DNA of 64,000 nucleotides from Istiophorus platypterus. Its lineage: Eukaryota > Chordata > Actinopteri > Istiophoriformes > Istiophoridae. A program made the translations under genes and the position numbers. The notes under the pieces are model-generated. The model was not told where the DNA came from. It ran no database searches and saw nothing but the letters and a program-made list of their open reading frames with translations. Shown here piece after piece: positions 49,901 through 62,640 of the stretch (position 1 is its first letter; each line of letters starts with the position of its first letter). The stretch is from positions 10,226,714-10,290,713 of the forward strand of contig CM029111.1 of NCBI GenBank assembly GCA_016859345.1, read 5' to 3'.

Positions 49901-51284
49901 TCTAGCTTTTGGCAAGAAGTGTACAAATGAAGGAACCTTTTAATATATCATTTGTATTGTATCACCAGTCAGGCTTGAAATTGTTGCCTTATACAACTAC
50001 AGATGAGGAGAAAGACATTACACGATACTAGTAATATAAAGACCATACATTGTAAAAGTTCAAAAGTAAGTGCTATACAAACAAAATGCACTGTAACATT
50101 AAAAGTTATACGGTATTGCCTGGGTTCTTTTTAAGCAAAAGTGAGCAATCATTTGAGAGTGAAGGCCAATTATTTGATAGTGAAGACATGGGCTCTGCAA
50201 ACATTTCAATTACAAGATTTCAGCTGTAAGTTTATCGAACATTATGTATCAGAAATAACATCATATTTCTTGTGGAAAGGTTTTCATTTCAATTTTTGGG
50301 CATGTTGCCATCCTGAATATTTCTAGTGACTCAAAATAAAAGTGATTTTTTTTTTTTTTTGCAATGGTTTGAATGCACTGTAGGTCAAAAGCCAGCGCAG
50401 ATTTATCCGCCCTCACCTCCCTGCAGACTGTCAATAGATAAAATCTAAAGCAGACAATTCATGGATGTGAGAGAAAGGAAGCCAGACATCCCCACTGTCA
50501 TTTCACTGCAGCATGAGAGGACTTTCCTGACCACCTCAGAGAAAAAGAGACAAAAACATCTGACAAAATCATCTGATGAATATGTGTGCTTTTATTGTTT
50601 TGTTATCTTTGTGTTTCTTCTGCCTGCTAAGCAAGCAGAAATAAGCATCTTTGTCGAGTCAGACTTCATACCACCCCGAAGAAGTATGTTTACTCTTAAA
50701 GAATAACCTTTTCTGATGAGCTTCAGTCTGATACTAAAACAGGATTTCAAATCGAAACTATACTTTCCTAGGTAACAGGATGAACGATTATGGCTCTCTT
50801 TTTTTTAATCAAACCAAAAAATAACTCTTTTTTTGTCACAGAAAAAGAAAATGTCATGGGTCATGGATCATGAGGTTCACAAAATCTTGAGAAAAGATGA
50901 TTTGATTTGGAAAAATATATTAGTGACATTATATCAGCCACTCACCCCTGTTGTAACTGTTGATTGGTAATAATAAAGCCACACTGTGCAGAGGCCACAG
51001 AGAGGAAAGTGACACATGACACTGCCACACACTCAACAAATGTACATTCAATTTCCTTTTACCCTTTTACCTTGAAAAAGAAATGTTTATAGGAAGTCAG
51101 TCACAAACAATGAAAAGAATTTCTGTGATTGCTGTGTCGAGGCTTATTAAATCTGTTTTCAACTCAAGCCTTGACTTTCAGATGGTCACAAAATGCATTT
51201 GACAGACTTGGAAGGAAACAATACAGAGGCCAGATGTCAGTAAAGGATTCAGGACCGCATTAAATTGAAACCCGAGTCAACCAG
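46905..51284. other. Intergenic region between the L1 relic and ren, no gene recognised
   Basis: Scattered short open frames lack splice or family support. Low-complexity tracts include poly-T at 50345-50360. 47080-47420 might be debris of the same L1-like element's linker, but nothing specific could be shown. Confidence 0.45.
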
Positions 51285-51290
51285 TTTATT
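51285..51290 (-). terminator. ren: Candidate renin polyadenylation signal
   Basis: Plus-strand tttatt reads AATAAA on the minus strand, about 360 bases past the ren stop codon. Confidence 0.4.
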
Positions 51291-51645
51291 CTTGTTTGTT
51301 CAGTACAATACAGATATGGCTTGCTGTGCCATGGTAATCAGCAAACTCACAAGCAAATCTGCTGGTAAATGCTTATAAATAAAAAACATGTTCAGAGAGC
51401 ATTCAGTGCAACAGGTAAAAGTAGTATATAATAGAAGAGCAGGATTTGCAAGAAATGTGAGGATTTTTTTCTCCTTTATGTGCACTCTTTAACATTGTTA
51501 GAAATCAGACTTATTTTTGATCAGAAGTTTTCATAAAATGATAAGGAAGGGAGGATTGGACAAAGAAGTATCAAGAAAATGTTGGGAGATAGCAGCGAGA
51601 AAATAATAGAGGAAAAAAAAAGTACAACTAATGTTTAACTTCCTG

Positions 51646-52919
51646 TCAGACTGCTGTAGCAAAGCCTATCCGATTATTGCGACGGTCAAACTCTGTGTAG
51701 TAGCGGGCAATGAAGTTAGCCCCCAGAATCCAGATTGGACCTGTAGGGGGCGGCACATCCAAGCCCCTGAAGGTGACGGTGCAGACATCCCCTTCAATCT
51801 GCGATTGCTGTAGTGGGAGAGGAGTCAACGTTATTGAAATAAGCCACTGTATTATAAAGTATTTACAGTGGTGAAAGAAGAACTCAGTTCCTTTACATGA
51901 GTAGAAGTAGCAGTACCTAACTTGACTTTTCAGTCCCCTTTAGCAAATTTTTTTCAAAAAGCGGCCAGCGACAAATCTCGCTACTTTTTGGAAAAATCTT
52001 ACTAGTTTCCATAGACAACAGTTGCCAGCATTTCCCCACGAGTCAGGCTTTCCCTCTGCAGGCACACCTCTCTATGCATCTCATTTAATTGACTAGATGA
52101 TATAGATGTGGATGAATTTCAGATTTTCTCTCTGAGTGATTGTTTTACGTGAAAATATGGCAGTGCAGAGCTGCAGCTGTGGCTGCTGGTTAATATGAAG
52201 TTATCATGGGCCGCTCTTCAGTTACTATTTCATAGTTGTTGAAACACAAACAGAAAAACACGTAAAAGAGAACAGCTTTATTGGGAATTCAGCTGTGTTA
52301 AATTACTGAGCAGTGATAGTAGAAGAGAAGAAAACAGATAAAGGGCCCAGCCACATACTAGTCTTTGACCTACTCTTGTTCCATCTAAAGTTTAGTAAAG
52401 TAGAAGTGTAAAGTAACATAAAATGGAAATATCTAATGTAAAGTACCTCAAAAAGGTACTTAAATGCAGTGCTGTTTACATTTCACCATAGCATTGTTGT
52501 ATAAAAATTATTCGCTCCTCTTCATCCTTACCCATAAGATGTAATCCTCCTGAGTAAGTGCGTACTCCTGGCCACCCAGGTGGAAAGTGACACTTGGCAA
52601 TGTCTTGACTGAGTCACAGTTGACTTTGTACTGATGAAGAAATTGAACAATGAGTGATGACAGGTACCGAAGTTTTATAGGCAAATGTTTTTTGTGGGAA
52701 ACCATGTTGCGTGTGTGAAAACTTACTCCGCTTTCATCCAGCTGTGCTCCGATGGTTTTCATCAGCACAGACACAGAAGAGGCCGGGCCTGTGATGTAGG
52801 AGGAGCCCGTGTCGATCACAGCTGTGCAGCCTTCTGTACAAAAGATCATCTCCGTCCCCACAGAAACGCTGAGAGAATGAAGAAAGATGTGTTCCTGAAT
52901 GCGTGCGCGTATGCATACG

Positions 52920-52961
<42 letters not shown>

Positions 52962-55789
52962 AACACACACACACACACACAGACTGTTTAAAATATTAGG
53001 CAAAGATTTTACCCTTTCATGGTAACTTCCCATTTGCCCATCTCTCTAGTGTCCATATAGTTAAAGTTTCCAGTGTAGTAGTTTGGGTCGGTGCCACCAA
53101 GTACCAGCTCTCCACCTGGGGAGTGTTTTGGATCCCTGAAGACAAATTAATAAGTATTATGATAAGAATGAGCAAATAGACATACATTTTTATCTGTTTT
53201 CTCAAAACACCCCTTGTTTTCACCAAGATCCAGATATACAGTAGCTCGTAGGATGTTCTTGATTTTTTGTTTTTTCCTAATTAATGGTCTGGTTTTCTTC
53301 AACTCTACCAGTAAGATTAAAAGATTTTGTTGACAGATGTTCAGACCTAACAAGATTACCCCCCCAAACTCCCAAATTATTAAATTTAAATCTTGACAAT
53401 GACTACAAATAAAATAAATCTCACATTTGTCTCATGCAAAGCCAAATGACCATATGTTGCAATACTAAACACATTTTTATCCAAGTTATTTTATTAATGT
53501 TTTCTTATCTGCAGAGGTGATTTCATCCAGAATGAAACAGAAACTAAAGGGGGTGAGTTGACCCAGTTCAACCCACCTGCTGTAGTAGACAGAGAACACC
53601 TCTTCCTTGAGGACATGCTGAGACATGATGCGGTCAAACACAGGGGTGATGCCATCGATGGCCACATTGGGGTAACCCATCCCCAGGACTCCATCAAACT
53701 TTGCGAAGATGAAGGGCATGGCAGACAGAGAGGTGGCTTCAGCAAACACCTGCACCACAGGAATACCACCAACCTGCGGGAATAAAACAAAAAAAGGTCA
53801 AAATTTTAACATGTGAGGCAAATTTCAAGCATTTATGTCTAAAAAAAAAAAGGGGGGAACTTCTTTATCTTACAAATTGTTGATTTAAACTCACCACGAC
53901 CACATCTTCGCTCAGGAAACCCCTGATATTTCCAGAGGCATATTGGATGGAAAATCCAGTTCCATTCTCAACATAAGTCCAAGATTTAGAGGCATCATAC
54001 CTGTTGTGAGTAACTAAAAGTTCAAAATTCACTTGAGTCATAAAACATCTGTGTATCTGGGAAGCTTTATTTGACAATATATATATATATATATATATAA
54101 TATTTCCCTCAAAATCTCATTTATTTGAAAATACCATTAACTTTGCCTGAAATAACTGATTTTCTGGCCATTTGGGGGCCGCGGAAACAAACTGTGAACA
54201 CAACATTGTTGTATCATCGTTTACAGCTGTTATTGTGAATTTGTTGGGAAGCAGTTGCTAATTATACATCCAGCAGTATCTCATTCACTTGAAGCAGAGT
54301 TTCTGGCTACTTGACGAATATTAGTCCAGTTTTCACTCTCTTTTATCTATGTTTTTGGTCTCTGGCAGATTCAGTTCCCTGTAGGTGATAGTTCCCTGTA
54401 GGTCCATCTGTATGAGCAACCCCTTTCACAGTGTCATTTGATACATTAAGATCATAAAGATATAAATTACTGCAGCTTTATGTAAATGTTATTTTACTTG
54501 CTTGCACGTGTGCAGATGGACACTTACAACAGGCAGTGGAGAAAGGTGAGCAACTTTGTGAGGGCACCCACAGGTTGGCGGATCCTGTGTCAAAGACCAC
54601 ATTGAACATCTGCGCCGGAGAGCCGATACTGATTTCCCCAAAGTACTGAGTCTATCGGGAATTTAAAGGAAGAATGTCAATGTGTGATAATAATATCTTA
54701 ATACCCTAAATACCCTGAATTCTTACGTTGGTTTGATGTTGTTTAAATATTTCTTTAAACCCCCCTCTCTCTGTTCAAAAAGGCAAAAATGTGATTTGAT
54801 GGTTTTAAAAATGACTAGGAGGGTATGACTCACACACAAAGAGTAGCTTAAAGTGCCAATTCAAACGCACCTGGACCTGCTGCTTTACTCTTTGAGATGT
54901 TTTGACACTAATCCAAGAGAACCGATGGAGCCTGTTGGATAAGTGGCTGCTTCAGCCTTCAAGGCTAAAGTCTGTTTTTGTCTTCAAGAGTAAAACCACA
55001 AATGTAACTTTTATTTCTTCGCTCAGTACAATTAGATCTGCTATCATCTGCATGGATCAGAATACTTCCCCAATTCAGTTCCTTTTAATAGACAGTAAGA
55101 TGTAAAATTTAAAAGTGTCTCACATCCAAGTAGTTGGTTAGAGGTGTGGGAACAGTCCCGTTGTTGTTGTTGTTGTGGACTGTGCTCTCCTGGGTCAGCT
55201 CAGTCAACACCTGCTCTACAGAAACACCCATCTCCCGCAGTGTCTCTCTGATGGATGGCATCTTCTTCAGAGCGATTCTGGAGACAGATAAGCATAAAAT
55301 AAATCTTGAAGCGAACAGAAACAAAATTAATACCAAGCGGAACAGTGGATGTCATGATTGAAGAAATACTAAACAAGTCTGTAAAGTATATTTCTCATGC
55401 AAAACAGTATATCAAATACATATGCCTGATCATCATCTCTGTATAACAATGAGACTTACAGACCGCTTCGGTTTCAGTGCTTAGCCAGAAAAATGAACAG
55501 AAACACATGTTAAGCCAAGGCCAAAAACATTAGCTTTTATGATGAATTAATAAAACACACTGTTCCTTGTCATTTATTTTTTTGTTTGCTGTCACTACTT
55601 CACTGTAATATATTTTCTTCTGTGTGAATGCAACCAAACAGCGAGCCCTTGCTGGTATCTTCGCCGTCTTTAAGCAATAGCAGGCAGGTATATGAAGGAA
55701 GAAGTTTTTTACCGTCTCAAAGCATGGCTTGGGGTCACTGTCAGTGATAGAGCAACCAAACACATCCAGTAATTCGTCAGTAGTGCCAT
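51646..55789 (-). CDS. ren: Renin (aspartic protease), 9 coding exons
   Basis: Renin is the secreted aspartic protease that cuts angiotensinogen to angiotensin I. Coding exons in transcript order: 55789-55713, 55277-55124, 54651-54528, 54013-53895, 53773-53577, 53135-53013, 52868-52727, 52630-52532, 51807-51646. All join in phase, giving 398 residues (human 406). The first exon encodes a signal peptide (CLVALSLTVTPSHA). The prosegment contains ALKKMPSIRETLREMG. Catalytic motifs are DTGSANLW (Asp98) and DTGSSYI (Asp284). The flap tyrosine lies in QYASGN. Two NGT glycosylation sequons correspond to the human positions. The C-terminal signature DVPPPTGPIWILGA...FYTEFDRRNNRIGFA-like (here YYTEFDRRNNRIGFATAV) separates renin from cathepsins D and E. 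The prosegment has a five-Asn run and lacks the mammalian Lys-Arg site. Confidence 0.93.
51866..51920 (+). repeat. 'AAGTAC' fish repeat, left part (ren intron 8)
   Basis: The phrases tacagtggtgaaagaagaactcag, tttacatgagtag and aagtagcagtac match the start of the same family seen at 45285. It is interrupted by the unnamed repeat. Confidence 0.5.
51964..52354 (+). repeat. Unnamed interspersed repeat, copy B (shared with mapkapk2 intron 1)
   Basis: It is collinear with 22651-23158 (shared strings include ttccatag-acagt, ccccacgag, tttctctctgagtgat, agctttattgggaattca and aacagataaagg), with several deletions. It lies in ren intron 8 between two pieces of an 'AAGTAC' repeat, suggesting insertion into that older element. 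Confidence 0.8.
52365..52490 (+). repeat. 'AAGTAC' fish repeat, right part (ren intron 8)
   Basis: The phrases agtagaagtgtaaagtaacataaaatggaaat and aaagtacctcaaaaaggtacttaaatgcagt are typical of the complement of the family consensus. Confidence 0.5.
52921..52980 (+). repeat. (CA)n microsatellite in ren intron 6
   Basis: Interrupted CA dinucleotide run of about 60 bases, only some 30 bases from ren coding exon 6. Confidence 0.95.
54078..54099. repeat. (AT)n microsatellite in ren intron 3
   Basis: AT dinucleotide run of about 22 bases. Confidence 0.9.
54140..54480 (+). repeat. Dispersed repeat ending 'tgcagcttta', copy 1 (ren intron 3)
   Basis: It shares ordered phrases with 57540-57930: gtttctggctacttgacga, cactctcttttat, agttccctg and a closing actgcagcttta. 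Non-coding. Confidence 0.55.
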
Positions 55790-55942
55790 GGGGACTGCTC
55801 TGATGGCAGGCTGAAAATGCAGTCCAGTGATGAAAGCCGTATAGGCAAAATCTTTGAATTGCAAATATTCCCCGTTTATTGAATCTTAGCTGGTGAAAAC
55901 TGCCACTCTCTCTTTCTCTCTGAGCTGCCTGGTCCCTTGACT

Positions 55943-55951
55943 CTTTTTATA
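55943..55951 (-). promoter_or_regulatory. ren: TATA box of the renin gene
   Basis: The minus strand reads TATAAAAAG, about 155 bases upstream of the ren start codon. As established knowledge, mammalian renin promoters also use a TATAAAA-type box. A start site near 55915-55925 would give a 5' UTR of about 130 bases without an extra intron. Confidence 0.65.
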
Positions 55952-56209
55952 CCATGTCCTCTTCACCGTGCTCTCGCCCACGGGCCACAGATTCCGGCTC
56001 GGAGCTTCCCTTGAGGTGACCACTTGAAAACAACCTCTGCTTCCCTCCCCCCACCCACCCCCTCTACCCTTCTTGCCTTGGTCACATAACCCCTCCTGTG
56101 ATAAACAGGTCCCAGTGAGAGGTCTGAACTTTGACCCCTTGAAAAACACTGAAGACAGAAAGCAGGGGTGCAGGGCTCCTGAGATTTCTGATGTTGGTAG
56201 GCTGGACAC

Positions 56210-57539
56210 CTTGTCTGCAGGGCTGTGAGAAGTTTTGGAGGGACTGAAAGATGCTCTGAGCTGTCAGAGCAGATTAGCTGGATGCTGCCTACTAAAACTC
56301 AATCACAAGTCTATTTAAATCTCAGCTGCTGCAGAGCTTGCTTTACAATAATGTACTTTCAGACATAATTTCATCTATGTTCTTGTGTCCCTTTCCCTAG
56401 AAAGGGTGTCCTCGTTTTATAAAACTGCTCATTTGGTGAAAATGTTTGAATTAAATACCACATCAAAATGTGGATTGTTGTTGACTCTTTTTCTGACATA
56501 CATCAATATCTGTAAAGAAGACAGGTTTTACAACTCTCTGTTGACCCTCTATTAGAGATTTCTCTCCTCATGCAAATATCACTGAGCTTGTGCATCATAT
56601 TGGTATTGATTTTCACAAAAATGGCCTGAGGGAGAAGAACAATTCACATCTGTAGATTCAGTCCAAATCTTTTGGCAGGAGATAGGCCCCATGTTAAGTG
56701 TATTGTGTGGTGCAGGACATTAACAGTATGCTGTGTTTTCGCACTGTACCTCTTGCTGCATGGCCCAGATTTAACATGGCTTTACACCAAATCATTCTGT
56801 GCTAGTTCTCACTGGGTTTTGCCACAGGGAGGATTCCCACAGTATCTTGCCTGTCAGGATGGGGTCGTGTGTTGGCACTGTACTGACCACCCAGTCAAGC
56901 CAGGAGATATGTGGGGGTCCACGTCAGCCACAAGCTCAGGCAGTCATAGCAGAGGTCAGAGGTCAACCACTAAGATACTCCCTGTGGGCTGAGCTTCTAG
57001 AAAATGATAGCGTGGTTTCACACAGCTTATAGAGACAGTGATGACTTACAACAACACTGTACTGTGGCAAGATTGACAAGTAATTTAGAGTTAATATTAG
57101 AGTTAATATTTAATATTAGAAGCAGTAGTCAAAGTTTTCTTGTGAACGAGAAATATGACAACCTCTATTTTGTTTTGGGGTTTTTTTAAATCTTATTTCT
57201 AAGCAAACAAAAAATTAATATTTTATATGTATGAAATGATACTTGTGATAATATGAAAATATGTGACTAGTAGTGATGAACCTACAGAGAATTATCCCTT
57301 GAATCTTGCTTAAATTTCCCTCAGGAGTTGATAGATACCAACACAAGAGTAAAAAGAGTGAAAACTTGGCTGGCATTCATCGAGTTGTCACAAACAACAA
57401 CTCCAAATGAATGATAATGTTGCTCTGTATCTGCAGGATGTATACATAGGAAACTGTTTGCTAAGAATTCCACCATATCAACTTAAAAAAGTGACACGAT
57501 GTCAATATTGTATTTACAACTTGTTACTGTTCTAAAGTG
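56210..57539. other. ren upstream flank, no gene recognised
   Basis: An open frame at 56672-56992 is relatively long but has no recognisable domain, signal or splice support. Nothing else was identified. Confidence 0.45.
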
Positions 57540-57930
57540 GCCAAAAATGATTATCGCAGGTTAGAGCGGTAAAAATCGATTCTTCTTTTTTCTTTTTTTT
57601 TGCCTCCCGGGAGCCATGGAGTAAGCTGTTAACTAATTATTATCACCTATTCATACATACAACAGTCACTGTTGTTCGATCAGTATCCATTTCGAGTTGT
57701 GTTTCTGGCCACCTGATGACTGTAAATCAAATATATCACTCTCCTTTTAGCTCTGGTTTAGTTTCCATCAACTCTTGAGGGAAATATCAGGTTTTTTTGT
57801 CGGGCTATCTTTTGCTATAATATAGTACTAAAAAACTGTTGGATGAAATTTTTTTGAGGTATCATTCGTACAAGTGACTCCATTTTCATTACATAGTCAT
57901 ATAAAAATATTGATTAGTGCAGCTTTAAGA
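57540..57930 (+). repeat. Dispersed repeat ending 'tgcagcttta', copy 2
   Basis: Shares gtttctggccacctgatga, cactctccttttag, a late atagtcatataaaaat and the end gtgcagctttaag with the copy at 54140. A third, reversed piece lies at 61990. Confidence 0.55.
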
Positions 57931-59090
57931 GCACACATTTGACCTAATCTGAGGCCAGGATATCTCTTTTATCTGTCCTTCAATTAGCCCCTCCAGGCTG
58001 GTTTTGACAGGACATTTTGGGGACAATCTCACAGACATCTGACTCTTGACCTGCCTGGCTAAATGAATGCCAACAAGTCTCTTTCCCACACTGCCTAGAG
58101 AGACCCATGCGTCACTCCTGCCTGGCCTCCCACCTCCCCAGCAGGTCCACTCCACTGGTGAGCATGGGAAATGTAAAACTGTGTCGTGGAATATGATCTT
58201 GTTTGAAATGTATTTTTCTTAGAATAATTCATTATCCTTTGGATGCCTGCATGTCAAGTCAATATTCAGTCTTTGGCTGCACAGAAATTGTTAGAAGCAT
58301 TTAGCAAAAAACACCGGTCACGAAAAAGTTCTTATGAAAGATGCAATAGACCAAACTTCAAATGAGCCTCTGCTGACAGACGCACATCAGAGGCAGAATT
58401 CAAGTAAGAGGATCTTGTAGGGCTGTGAGCTATCTATCATGATAAGAAAGATATGAGGCAGAGCAGTGGTTCTTTGCAGGAAATGAGTCTCGAGGGAAGT
58501 TATCACTCACACAAACAAGACTGACTCCCAAAACAACAGAAAGCTCAACCTTAGGTCCTGACCAGCTGGTACAAACTTAAAAGACTGTTTGAATGTTTTT
58601 GGCTTACTTCTTGCTTACTTACTTCTTTTGATGCAGTTGCCTCATACAAGTGAGTGTACAAAAACCAGACAACAATAATTGGGTTTAACTTTTATGTTCA
58701 GTTATGTTTCAAAATTTCAAGCCAATGAATTGTAAACTGAAAGGGATATGACTGTGATTCCATCTGGAGGCAACATGTATCAAAATATGTGGGAAAGTCT
58801 TACAAAATGTAAGATCCTAAAAGACGGTAAAATTTTTTATGTTTATCCAATAGACAATAAAAAGGTTATTTGTAGGTTTATTTATCATTACATATGAGTG
58901 TTTTAATGTTCTCATTGTTATTTCTATTTAGACCTTTGCTGGGGAGTAAACATGCTGTATAACTCCTGGCCAGCAGGCGGAAGCATTGTACTTAAAAACG
59001 CATCAGGACAGATCACAGAACAAACTACACTACACCACTGAAAGAAGTGGTCTGTACCCCATCACATGCAACAGATGCAATCTTACTCTT

Positions 59091-59095
<5 letters not shown>
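57931..59095. other. Intergenic sequence, nothing recognised
   Basis: No supported gene, RNA or named repeat was seen. Confidence 0.45.

Positions 59096-59141
<46 letters not shown>
59096..59141 (+). repeat. (TG)n(AG)n compound microsatellite
   Basis: A TG run to about 59128 switches to an AG run to 59141. Confidence 0.95.
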
Positions 59142-61097
59142 TATTTATGCAACCACTGTCCACTAGATAAAGAACCAGAAAACCATATTGCAGAAGAATA
59201 AATCCTGTTTAGTTTTCCTTGTTCTGACAGACATACAGTGACATGCGCTATTATACACATTTACAGGATCACATATATTTATATTTTGGGTTACTTATAC
59301 TATATTTTTTTCTTAATGTCAAAACAGCATTAAAATTCATTCTTCTAGCAAGGATTGTCTGTGACATAGCTTATTCTTCTGTGATATAGACATTCGTTGT
59401 GACATGTTCTCACATTGGTTGCCATTCTCCTTCATTAAGATGGAGATGAAATAGACTAATTAATCCTGTTTCAGTAACTTAAAAACTACATCGCAAGTGT
59501 TCTAGGAAATTATCTTTTTTTTCAGTGAAACTATATATTTATGACCTATTTTTAAAGATTTATCTCTTCCATTGGACAGAATGGACATGTAGGCTGCATT
59601 TTGGGAAATATGAAAATATTGACACAACATTTGTTTTGGTCTTTTCATGGGATTTGTTGACAGAAAGAAATATACACTCACAGAGCACCTTGTTAGGAAC
59701 ACATTTACACCTGCTTATTGATGCCGTTATCCAGTCAGCAGTGAAAGACATGAAATAACACAGGTATACCTCAGGCGCTTCAGTTAATGTTCACATCAAA
59801 CATGAGAATGGGGAAAAAATGTCATCTCAGTGACTTTGGCTGAGCATGATTGTTGGTGCCAGACAGTCTGACTTGAGTGTTTGTGAATAAAAACTATGTA
59901 GAAATTGAATTAAATCATTTAAGTAAATAAATAAAATAAAATCTAAATAAATAAATGAAACAGGAGTAATATAAAGGAAACACAAAATTAAAACATTAGA
60001 TAGGAAATGATAAGTATATAAACATAAATATGAAAAAATAAATACATAAAAATTATGTTTGCTCCACAAAATACTGTATGAGCTCCTACAAAATATTCAA
60101 CCGCTGGCCTGCAAAAAACTGGATCTGTATAACCAGAATAAATAAAGAAAAGTAAATGGCAAACACTATATTTATGATTAGTAAAATAAGGTTAACTGGT
60201 GAATTTGTTGAAAACCTCTGATGTGTTCCTGATGACTCATCTTAATGGTTACTCATCAATTTTAGTACACAACATGGTGAGCTTATGTTTAATCCATGGC
60301 TTATCTGTGAGTGGTAATATGTGAAAATATCTGGTTTCTGTCCTGTGAAGATGCACCCAGGGAGTTCTGTCAGAAAACAGGTGGTCTGCTAAGACAGAAA
60401 ACATCTGGAGAACACATGAGAAACCATGGCAACTATGCCTGTTTTGCTACTCAGTGTTTGCAACATAAAAATGTGTGCCAAACCGTCACCTGTACGCTTG
60501 AATATTTAATGGCATCAGCCTCAGAGTCACAGAGTAATTGTGTGGATTGCCTTATTACTATTAATTAGATTTATACTCATTTCCTTCATAAATATGTATC
60601 TACACCCTGGGCATCATAATACATGATATATGGGCAACTGATATTTAGATCTTATTGGGGGATAAAAATGTAAACTTTTCTTAATCTGTGTGTGTTATAA
60701 ATGGCCAGATCACATGTTTGTGTGTGTGCGTGGGGGGGGTGCCTTTATGGCCCTATGCACAACATCACAGGATGAGATATAAACTGCACTGAGCTGATAT
60801 AAAAAGACACCCAGCAGTGGCAGCAGTGGAGCCAAAATGAATGAGAGAGCAAAGCCAATGTAGAAAGCTTTGTGCAGCCAACTGTTTTATACTTCAAAGT
60901 CTTGCTAATATCAAAAACAAGGCCAGTCAGGCAGCAAGCAGTCAGAACATATTCCATGGCTTATGGAAAGATCCAGCAATTAAAAGCTTGTCGCTCTGCT
61001 TAAATCGAGCGATCCTTTCAAATATGTGCAATGTTTCCTGCCAACAGCAATATTAACATTTCACCAGTGGGCCTAAATGGGCAACATGTGGCCCCCT
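59142..61097. other. AT-rich intergenic sequence, nothing recognised
   Basis: Includes an AAAT-type low-complexity tract near 59920-59960 and 60020-60055. No supported gene. Confidence 0.45.
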
Positions 61098-61170
61098 ATA
61101 ATACTAATACTAATACTAATACTACTACCACTACTACTAATAGAAATAATGATAATGATAATACTGATAA
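61098..61170 (+). repeat. Imperfect ACT/AAT trinucleotide-like tract
   Basis: Runs of taatactaatactaatacta, then ctaccactactactaat, then aatgataatgataat. Confidence 0.8.
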
Positions 61171-61989
61171 AATAGTTTAAGGTGTACCATTAGGAATAGG
61201 GTGGTTTAATCTCTTATTTGCATTTGCATTATTTGGAAGAGTGTTACAGCACTTTTCTTTTTTCTTTCTTCTTTTTTGTAACTGATAATTTATCATTTAT
61301 CTCAGGTGCAAACAAAAAACAAGAAATCTGGCATTGATTTTATTTGCAATCAAGCATCCTCCCTGTGTGCACTTGTCATTTAGGAACTAAATTCTCCTCT
61401 GATGTACCCTGTCAACCAACAGCAAAACGTCTTGCAATTTCCTATTTTTTTTTATTATTTCATCCCTATTTATATACTATACTCGATTGTTGCCAATTTT
61501 ACATTAATTATTCCCAGACAAATAGAATGACCTTTTCAAAATGTTATAATTATACATGTTACAGAATAACATACCAATGAATAAACTGTAAAGTTTTTTT
61601 TTAAGTTGAATGCACAAAATGGCAGATGCATAGTCAATCTATGGCTCTGAATGGCTATTCTTCCCTACAGCATACATGTGATTGACCATATGAACCCTCT
61701 TAAAAGTCTCCTTTAAACTTTGCCGCAACTAGGAGCAAGTCATTTTCCCAACTTTTATTATTCCTAATTCTTCTTCTTAAGCGTGAAATATACGGTCCCT
61801 CATCGCAGAGAATGGCTTTTCTTGTTTGTTGTTTTCTTTTCTCTTTTTTTTTTTTTTAAACATTGCATTGTCAGATGTGCCACGTGCCATGAATGCTCAT
61901 TGGAGTAAGTTGCAGTCCTTTTGTCTCCCTTGTATATATCAACATGTCATGTGTTGACTGAGAGCATTCACATCAGAGAGCTGTGTGTT

Positions 61990-62170
61990 TAAAGCTGCGC
62001 TGATCAAGATTTTTCATATTAACAATGGAAAAATTGGCCATGTGAAGACTGTGGCTCATACTGATGAACCCCAAGACAATTACCACCCAACTTTGCAGCT
62101 CAACTGAGCTCATGGCATCTTCACTGTTTTGGTTTTCCTGATTACAAACTGGCTGCTGCTTTAAGGGATA
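61990..62170 (-). repeat. Dispersed repeat ending 'tgcagcttta', reversed fragment
   Basis: It starts taaagctgcgctgatcaa, the reverse complement of the family's usual end. The similarity beyond the end motif is weak. Confidence 0.4.
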
Positions 62171-62229
62171 AAAGCTCTGGTAATCCCACTCTATACTACA
62201 AATTCAGCAATAAATGGTCATTTTAACAG

Positions 62230-62640
62230 CTGGATTAAAGGTATAATATTACTCTTATATCTGTCTGTTAAAAATAAGGCGACAGTCAGCAGGTATTTAG
62301 CCTAGCTTAGCACAAAGACCGGAAACGGAGGGGAACAGCTAGTCTGGCCCTGTGCAAAAATAACAAAATACATACGGCTGCCAGCAGCTCTGAAGCTCAT
62401 TATTCAACAAATTGTCTTTCCTTTGGAGTCTGGGGTCTCCACTGGTTCCCCATCAGCTGCTCCCAGAGAAATAGTCTGGCACATAACCCACCATAACACA
62501 GTCTTTGTGCTAAGCAACTGGTTGCCGGCTGTTACCTCCTATTTGACACGAGAGCTGCATTATTCTTCTCAGCTAACTCTAACTCCTCATTCAAGTCCTT
62601 GCGCCCCATCTCAAAGGTCTTACAGGTTTTAGATTTAAAC
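62230..62640 (+). repeat. Dispersed 'TTAGC' family repeat, copy 3
   Basis: It contains ggtatttagcctagcttagc, acaaagaccggaaacgg, ggaacagctagtctgg and gccagcagctctgaagctca, in the usual order of this acanthomorph repeat. Confidence 0.7.

Noticed and set aside
56672..57032. Two overlapping plus-strand open frames upstream of ren
   Set aside because: No recognisable domain, splice sites or signal. The second frame overlaps the first, so chance is the simplest explanation.
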